Assembly (NCBI GenBank): GCA_022820625.1 | Contig: JAJEFE010000145.1 | Coordinates: forward strand, 1-57,539 | Direction of reading: 5' to 3' | Length of the DNA: 57,539 nt | Source: Gammaproteobacteria bacterium | Lineage (GTDB): Bacteria; Pseudomonadota; Gammaproteobacteria; Steroidobacterales; Rariloculaceae | Shown: positions 52,565-57,539 of the stretch, piece by piece | Numbering within the stretch: the first letter of the stretch is position 1 | Layout: every line of letters starts with the position of its first letter | The notes under the pieces: model-generated | What the model was told of the DNA's origin: nothing | Databases searched by the model: none | Seen by the model: only the letters and a program-made list of their open reading frames with translations | Position numbers and translations under genes: made by a program

Positions 52565-54805
52565 CTAGAATCGAAACGTGTAGTTCACCTTAAGGCTGAG
52601 GTCCGAGAGCGTTTCGTCGAACGAGTTGTTACGGTCATGATCCTGCAGATTGTGGTTCAACACCAGGTAGGCCTCGCGCCCGTCCCGCAGTACCCAGTGC
52701 AGGCGGCTGTTGATGCCCACTTCTTCCGACACGTTGTCGTATTGAACCAGGTTGATCCAGGACAGGTCCGAGTTGAAAGCGACTTCCGTCGTCAACTGGG
52801 AAAGGCGGGTGACAAAGGCGCCCTGGGGAAGCCTGATGTCGTTCCAGTCGTAAGAGAGTCTGAAGGTAAAGTGTTTCGTCGGCCGCCAGGCGGCTGTGCC
52901 CCCGATGTTGGTGCGTTCCCCGCCGAAGAAATCGCCCCACTGGTAGGTCACCTGGCCGGCCAGATTCCGGTGACTGCCGCTGGTGACCTGCACGGAATAC
53001 TCGTCGAACGAGTAGCGGCCTTCTGGAATGACGACCTGGCGAGAGGTATCGGAGGGGTCGCGGTAGATGCGGAACGGGCGCACCAGGACCTCATCCGTGG
53101 CCTGATAGCGGGCAATCAATCGATCCCGGGACCGGTTCCTGATGTCCATCGGGCTGAATGAGACCACCTGCGTCTGCAGCCCGCCATCCAGGTAGTCGAT
53201 CCGCTGGGCGTCGATGCCGGCAAACCAGGACACGATCGGCCCGCGCCGGAAGATATGCGTATAGCCGAGATCCGCAATCCGGTCCCGAATTCCCGCCCGG
53301 TTGACGTAGCCGAGCGCCGGATTGTAGTTCTCCTGAATCTCCTTGGTTGCGAGGCCCCAACGCAATCCGGACCGGTTCGGCGCTCGCAGCCCCAGGCCGA
53401 ACGCGCGATCGTCGCCCTTGAGTCCCTCCGTATCGGATTGCAGGAACCAGGCGTCGGCTTCGAGCACGCGGCTGTTGCCCAGGCGGGTGTTGAGGTAGCG
53501 GAAGTCGACGCCGGCGAGGGAATTGTCGAGGTTGCTGTTCGGATCTCCCTCGGTGACGATAAATCCGACCGCGGACTCCTCCAGGACGCTCAGCGACGCC
53601 CGGCCCGCAAACACGTCGCTGCTGTCGATCTCGCCGAACTCTGCCTGCCGCACCGCCAGCCCGCCGACGCTCCATGACCCGACCCGGCCGCTCAGCTTGC
53701 CGCCGTAGTCCAGGTCCACGGGCTGGCCCGAATCGCTGAGGCCCAGCCGCCGGGAGAAGAACGGCCGGCCGTTCTCCCGGCTGGCGCGCGACGTGGCCCG
53801 GTTGAAGTCCCAGTTTCTGCCACCGATGCGGCCGAATTCGAAGATGTCGGTATCCTGCAGGAAAAACGCCCTCTGCTCGGGGAAAAAGAGATTGAACCGG
53901 GTCAGATTCACCTGCCTGGAGTCGACTTCGGTGGCCGAGAAATCGGTGTTCAGCGTCAGCGCGCCATTGAGTGAGGGAGTGATCTTGTAGAACAGGTCCA
54001 GCGATGGACGCGTCCTGGCACTGTCGCCGGAAGGATCGAACTCCTTGCGGCGATTTACGGCCACGGCCGGGACAATGTCCAGGCCGAGTCCCTGCTCCAG
54101 GCCGCTGAAACCCGTGGCCAGACCGACGATGCTCGGGTTGTAGCTGCGATTGCGGGAAACCCAGGAGATTTCCTCCCCCTTCCTACGCACCGCGCGGGAG
54201 AAGTTGACGCCCCAGGTGTCGCTCTCCGGATCGAACGAAATCGACTTCAGGGGAATGGCGATCTCCGTGACCCAACCCTCCGCGTCGGTCGTCGATGCGA
54301 CATCCCAGATCGTGTTCCATACCGGGAGGTTCTCGCTGACGTTCTGATAGATTGCTTCATGCTTGACGCCGTTGGCATTGGTTTCGAACTTGTAACCGCT
54401 GCGCCGATCGTTATAGGGCGACAGCACCACCGCGATGCGGTCGTCGTCGCCCAGGCGAAGTGATCGGTGCCGCAGGGTGCCGGCGGCAATCTGCTCGGGC
54501 TCGCTGTCCCAGAAGCGCCCGCCGATATACAGCGTGTCGTTGTCGTAGAGCAGGTAGACCTCGGTGCGCTCGGTCGGCTCAGCGCCCTCGACGGGCTGCG
54601 ATTGATGAAAATCGTCGATTACGGCGGCCCGCGCCCAGACCGCATCGTCCAGGCGGCCATCGATCACCGGCGGCGTGTCCGCACGCACCATGCGGACGGA
54701 CTTCAGGGCTTCGCCCGGGGCAGCCGGCTCTTGTGCGGCGCACACCCCGGCGAGCATTGTCAGTGCGGCGATGCCCGCTGGCAACGCCCTCGGCTGACGC
54801 CTCAC
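52565..54805 (-). CDS. DUF5916 outer-membrane protein with N-terminal CBM9-like domain
   Basis: A 746-residue exported protein. After a signal peptide (to about CAAQ, residue 25), residues about 40-220 form a carbohydrate-binding-module-9-like domain (TPPVIDGRLDDAVWARA, LYDNDTLYIGGRFWD, WVTEIAIPLKSI). The DUF5916 barrel-like part follows, with the marker FFPEQRAFFLQDTDIFEFG and alternating beta strands, ending in VNYTFRF with a terminal Phe as in outer-membrane proteins. Function is unknown. The GTG start overlaps the lysS stop as GTGA, so it is translated in coupling with lysyl-tRNA synthetase. Confidence 0.85.
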   Translation of the reverse strand: MRRQPRALPAGIAALTMLAGVCAAQEPAAPGEALKSVRMVRADTPPVIDGRLDDAVWARAAVIDDFHQSQPVEGAEPTERTEVYLLYDNDTLYIGGRFWDSEPEQIAAGTLRHRSLRLGDDDRIAVVLSPYNDRRSGYKFETNANGVKHEAIYQNVSENLPVWNTIWDVASTTDAEGWVTEIAIPLKSISFDPESDTWGVNFSRAVRRKGEEISWVSRNRSYNPSIVGLATGFSGLEQGLGLDIVPAVAVNRRKEFDPSGDSARTRPSLDLFYKITPSLNGALTLNTDFSATEVDSRQVNLTRFNLFFPEQRAFFLQDTDIFEFGRIGGRNWDFNRATSRASRENGRPFFSRRLGLSDSGQPVDLDYGGKLSGRVGSWSVGGLAVRQAEFGEIDSSDVFAGRASLSVLEESAVGFIVTEGDPNSNLDNSLAGVDFRYLNTRLGNSRVLEADAWFLQSDTEGLKGDDRAFGLGLRAPNRSGLRWGLATKEIQENYNPALGYVNRAGIRDRIADLGYTHIFRRGPIVSWFAGIDAQRIDYLDGGLQTQVVSFSPMDIRNRSRDRLIARYQATDEVLVRPFRIYRDPSDTSRQVVIPEGRYSFDEYSVQVTSGSHRNLAGQVTYQWGDFFGGERTNIGGTAAWRPTKHFTFRLSYDWNDIRLPQGAFVTRLSQLTTEVAFNSDLSWINLVQYDNVSEEVGINSRLHWVLRDGREAYLVLNHNLQDHDRNNSFDETLSDLSLKVNYTFRF

Positions 54806-56307
54806 TTCGATTCCGGCCTCAGGTGAGGAAAGAGTATGACGTCGCGAATGGAAGGCGAATCCGTGAGCAGCATGATCAGGCGATCGATCCCCAGGCCGAG
54901 CCCCGCGGCAGGCGGCATGCCGTACTCCAGCGCACGAATGTAGTCCTCGTCGTAGTACATGGCTTCATCGTCCCCCAGGGACTTGGCCCGGGCCTGCTGC
55001 CGGAATCTTTCGGCCTGTTCCTCCGGATCGTTCAGTTCCGAGAATCCGTTGGCGATTTCCCTGCCCGAGACGAACAGTTCGAAGCGATCCGCGACAAAGG
55101 GATCCTTGTCGTTGCGCCGGGACAGCGGCGAGACCTCGGCCGGAAACTGCGTGACGAAAACCGGCCCCTGAAGCCGACCTTCCACGACTTTCTCGAACAG
55201 GCGAATCTGCAATTTGCCGGCTCCGTCTTCCGGGCGATGCGGAACCTCGCGCCGCTCGCACGCCTCCCGCAACCGGCCTACGTTTCGCAGATCGCCGGCC
55301 AGCTCGGGAATGTCCCGCTCCAAACCGTCCTCGACGGTCAGCACATCGAAGGGCTTGCCGAAATCGAATCGCTGGCCCTGATATTCGACCTGTTCGGTCC
55401 CAAGGGTCCTGGAAGCCGCCTCCCGCACCAGCATCTGCGTCAGCTCCATGAAGTCGTCGGACCGAGCATACGCCTGGTAGAGCTCCAGCATCGTGAATTC
55501 CGGGTTATGTTGCGTGGAGATGCCTTCGTTGCGGAAACTGCGATTGATCTCATAGACGCGGTCCAGGCCACCCACCAGGAGACGCTTGAGATAGAGTTCC
55601 GGTGCGATGCGCAGGTACAGCGGCAGGTCCAGCGCATTGTGATGGGTCGCGAACGGCCGGGCCAGCGCTCCACCGGGAATGGGGTGCATCATCGGTGTCT
55701 CGACTTCGGTAAAACCGAGCGCGTCGAGCATTCCGCGAATGTACCCGATCGTATTCGAGCGCACCTCGAATACGCGGCGCGTCTCCTCGCTCATGAGCAG
55801 GTCCACGTAACGGCGCCTCAGCTTGAATTCCGGATCGGCGATGCCGCGCCATTTTTCCGGTAATGGCCGTAGCGACTTCACCAACAGCCGCAGGGACTCC
55901 ACGCGCACCGACAGTTCGCCGGTGCGTGTCTTGAACAGGATACCTTCGGCGCCCACGATGTCGCCCACATCCCAGGTCCTGAAGGCCCGATAGACCTCCG
56001 CAGAAACCCTGTCGCGCTCGATGAACAACTGGATCCGGCCCGAGCGGTCCTGCAGGTGGCAAAAGCTCGCCTTGCCCATGACGCGCTTGCTCATCATTCG
56101 GCCGGCCACGGCTACAGGGGCCGATTCCGCCTCCAGCGATTCGGCGGAGTGGCCGGAGAACTCGGTCTGAAGGGCCTCCGCCAACGCATCGCGGCGGAAG
56201 TCGTTGGGATAGGCCTCGCCGCTGCTGCGCAGCCTGCGCAGCTTTTCCCGCCGGTCGGCGATCAGCCGATTTTCGGACGGCGAGCCGTTTTCTCCGGAAT
56301 TGCCCAT
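54802..56307 (-). CDS. lysS: Lysyl-tRNA synthetase, class II
   Basis: Attaches lysine to tRNA-Lys. A 501-residue class II synthetase: an OB-fold anticodon-binding domain (about 65-150, VAGRMMSKRVMGKASFCHLQD), motif 2 (RSFRNEGISTQHNPEFTMLE) and motif 3 (GLGIDRLIMLLTDSPSIRDV). Length matches E. coli LysS (505). It lies 6 nt after prfB, the gammaproteobacterial order prfB-lysS. Confidence 0.97.
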   Translation of the reverse strand: MGNSGENGSPSENRLIADRREKLRRLRSSGEAYPNDFRRDALAEALQTEFSGHSAESLEAESAPVAVAGRMMSKRVMGKASFCHLQDRSGRIQLFIERDRVSAEVYRAFRTWDVGDIVGAEGILFKTRTGELSVRVESLRLLVKSLRPLPEKWRGIADPEFKLRRRYVDLLMSEETRRVFEVRSNTIGYIRGMLDALGFTEVETPMMHPIPGGALARPFATHHNALDLPLYLRIAPELYLKRLLVGGLDRVYEINRSFRNEGISTQHNPEFTMLELYQAYARSDDFMELTQMLVREAASRTLGTEQVEYQGQRFDFGKPFDVLTVEDGLERDIPELAGDLRNVGRLREACERREVPHRPEDGAGKLQIRLFEKVVEGRLQGPVFVTQFPAEVSPLSRRNDKDPFVADRFELFVSGREIANGFSELNDPEEQAERFRQQARAKSLGDDEAMYYDEDYIRALEYGMPPAAGLGLGIDRLIMLLTDSPSIRDVILFPHLRPESK

Positions 56308-56313
56308 CGTTCC

Positions 56314-57409
56314 CTACAGGCCCTGCTTCAGGCTTTCCTCCAGAAATGCGTCGATGGCGCCGTCCAGTATTGCGCCCGTATTGCCGCTTTCAACCCCGGT
56401 ACGAAGATCTTTGATCCGGGACTGATCCAGAACATAGGAACGAATCTGGCTTCCCCAGCCGATGTCGGCCTTGCCCTGCTCCAGTGACTCCGCCTCCTCG
56501 CGGCGACGCTGCTGCTCCCGCTCGTAGAGCTTCGCGCGCAGTTGCCCCATGGCCGTGGACCGGTTCTTGTGCTGGGAGCGGTCGTTCTGGCACTGGACCA
56601 CTATCCCGGTGGGCAGATGCGTGATTCGCACCGCCGATTCGGTCTTGTTGACGTGCTGCCCCCCGGCGCCGCTGGCCCGGTAGACGTCGATTCTCAGGTC
56701 GGCGGGATTGATCTCGATGTCCACGTCGTCCTCTATCTCCGGGGAGACAAAGACCGCGGCGAACGATGTATGGCGGCGGTGCCCGGCATCGAAAGGCGAC
56801 TTGCGCACCAGCCGGTGCACGCCGGTCTCGGTCCGCAGCCAGCCGTAGGCGTGGTCGCCCCGGAACAGCACGCTTGCACTCTTGATGCCGGCGACTTCGC
56901 CCGGCGATACTTCCAGCACCTCGCTGGCGAACCCGCGGCTCTCGGCCCAGCGCAGGTACATTCTCAGAAGCATTTCCGTCCAGTCCTGGGCTTCGGTTCC
57001 GCCGGATCCCGCCTGCACGTCCAGGTACGCGTCGTGGGCGTCCATCTTTCCGGAAAACATGCGCCGGAACTCGAGCTGTTCGATTTCCCGCTGGGTACCG
57101 GCCAATTCGTCGGCCACATCAGTCAGGATATCGTCGTCGTCTTCGGATTCGGCCAGGACCTTGAGTTCCTCCGCCTCGTCCAGCGCCCGGCCGATCCGGT
57201 CGAGCGCGCTCAGTGCAGATTGCAGGCCGGCCCGTTCCTTGCCCAGCGACTGGGCCCGCTGCGGATCGGCCCAGATTTCCGGATCTTCCAGCGAGCGCTC
57301 GACCTCCGCAAGACGTTCCCGCTTGGCATCGTAGTCAAAGATACCCCCTGAGGGCGCCGCAACGCCCCTTGAGATCATCGATCTTCAAGCCGATCTGACC
57401 GAGTTCCAT
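56314..57409 (-). CDS. prfB: Peptide chain release factor 2 with programmed +1 frameshift
   Basis: RF2 terminates translation at UGA and UAA. The gene begins at the ATG at 57409; 24 codons end at an in-frame TGA (57337-57335). A +1 shift at CTT-TGA continues with [12 protein letters not shown] to 56314, giving about 364 residues (E. coli 365). The shift signal AGGGGGTATCTTTGAC is identical to the conserved E. coli site. The SPF tripeptide ([12 protein letters not shown]) and the GGQ motif ([14 protein letters not shown]) are intact. The continuous frame that starts at 57378 has a false N terminus. Confidence 0.95.
57334..57349 (-). promoter_or_regulatory. Programmed +1 frameshift site of prfB
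   Basis: On the minus strand the site reads AGGGGG (Shine-Dalgarno-like), TAT, then CTT-TGA-C. Low RF2 levels leave the ribosome paused at UGA and allow tRNA-Leu to slip from CUU to UUU, so RF2 regulates its own synthesis. The sequence is a full match to the site known in E. coli. Confidence 0.92.
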
Positions 57410-57511
57410 GTGCCGGCTTCCGGGTGTGGATGGCGGCGAATGATAGCGCAATCGGGGCGCGGATATAGCACCGATCTCCACGGCGAGGTTGTCCGCCGAC
57501 AGCCCTTGCCC

Positions 57512-57539
57512 GCGTCGTCGGCGACGAGCGGGCCATGGA
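57512..57539. repeat. Partial copy of the dispersed repeat, cut by the window end
   Basis: These 28 bases match 46212-46240 apart from one small difference in a loop. The CGTCG/CGACG stem and the GGGCCATGGA that follows are conserved. The copy runs off the window, so its full length is unknown. The remaining 102 bases upstream, 57410-57511, hold the prfB leader and no gene. Confidence 0.7.

Noticed and set aside
1..57539. CRISPR arrays, rRNA genes, insertion sequences and prophage genes
   Set aside because: I looked for regularly spaced repeats, rRNA signatures, transposase or integrase motifs and found none; the only RNA gene recognised is tRNA-Sec.

Overview
This window is a GC-rich, gene-dense chromosomal segment of a gammaproteobacterium. 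Three core blocks have the gene order known from Pseudomonas and, in part, E. coli: fabH-plsX-rpmF-yceD / maf / rluC / rne; ptp, kdsB-lpxK-msbA, comEC, lolDEC; and prfB-lysS. Accessory genes lie between them (periplasmic beta-propeller proteins, a DUF5916 outer-membrane protein, an amidohydrolase, paired DUF6644-like membrane proteins), a mix I associate with uncultured marine or host-associated gammaproteobacteria. I cannot name the species.

Layout. 1-4.3 kb: murein lipoprotein and an L,D-transpeptidase, then a minus-strand yceD-rpmF-plsX-fabH operon with a strong sigma70 promoter. 4.4-8.4 kb: maf, rluC and rne with a roughly 400-nt leader. 8.5-12.7 kb: an orphan PotD-like binding protein, a low-molecular-weight phosphatase, and a FixH-like / di-haem peroxidase pair interrupting the conserved order. 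12.7-22.7 kb: lipid A and lipoprotein export (kdsB, lpxK, msbA, comEC, lolD and two lolC/E permeases). 22.7-29.1 kb: sfsA, prolidase and PutA, downstream of an OxyR-type regulator that keeps both redox cysteines. 29.3-37.8 kb: a beta-propeller protein, mfd, ogt, a DUF6152-like protein and an amidohydrolase. 37.8-46.4 kb: a selenocysteine island. 46.4-52.5 kb: an aminotransferase, a GntP permease, a second beta-propeller protein, a lipoprotein and two small membrane proteins. 52.5-57.5 kb: a DUF5916 protein, lysS and prfB, the last with a programmed +1 frameshift.

The most interesting part is the selenocysteine island. selA, selB and tRNA-Sec (selC) lie in a row on the minus strand. Upstream on the same strand are a TPR lipoprotein and a secreted thioredoxin-fold protein whose frame is crossed by one TGA. 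Read as selenocysteine, that codon gives the motif G-C-L-T-U-P-P-F, closely matching the active site of vertebrate iodothyronine deiodinases, and a candidate SECIS hairpin follows at the expected distance. A conventional reading splits this gene into two meaningless pieces. The insertion machinery and a likely client are therefore together, although selD is not in the window. A degenerate copy of the 5' half of tRNA-Sec lies 1.49 kb from the intact gene, bracketing a thiolase gene and suggesting past recombination at selC. A 154-bp inverted-repeat element, with a related copy at the end of the window, sits just upstream of the selenoprotein gene.
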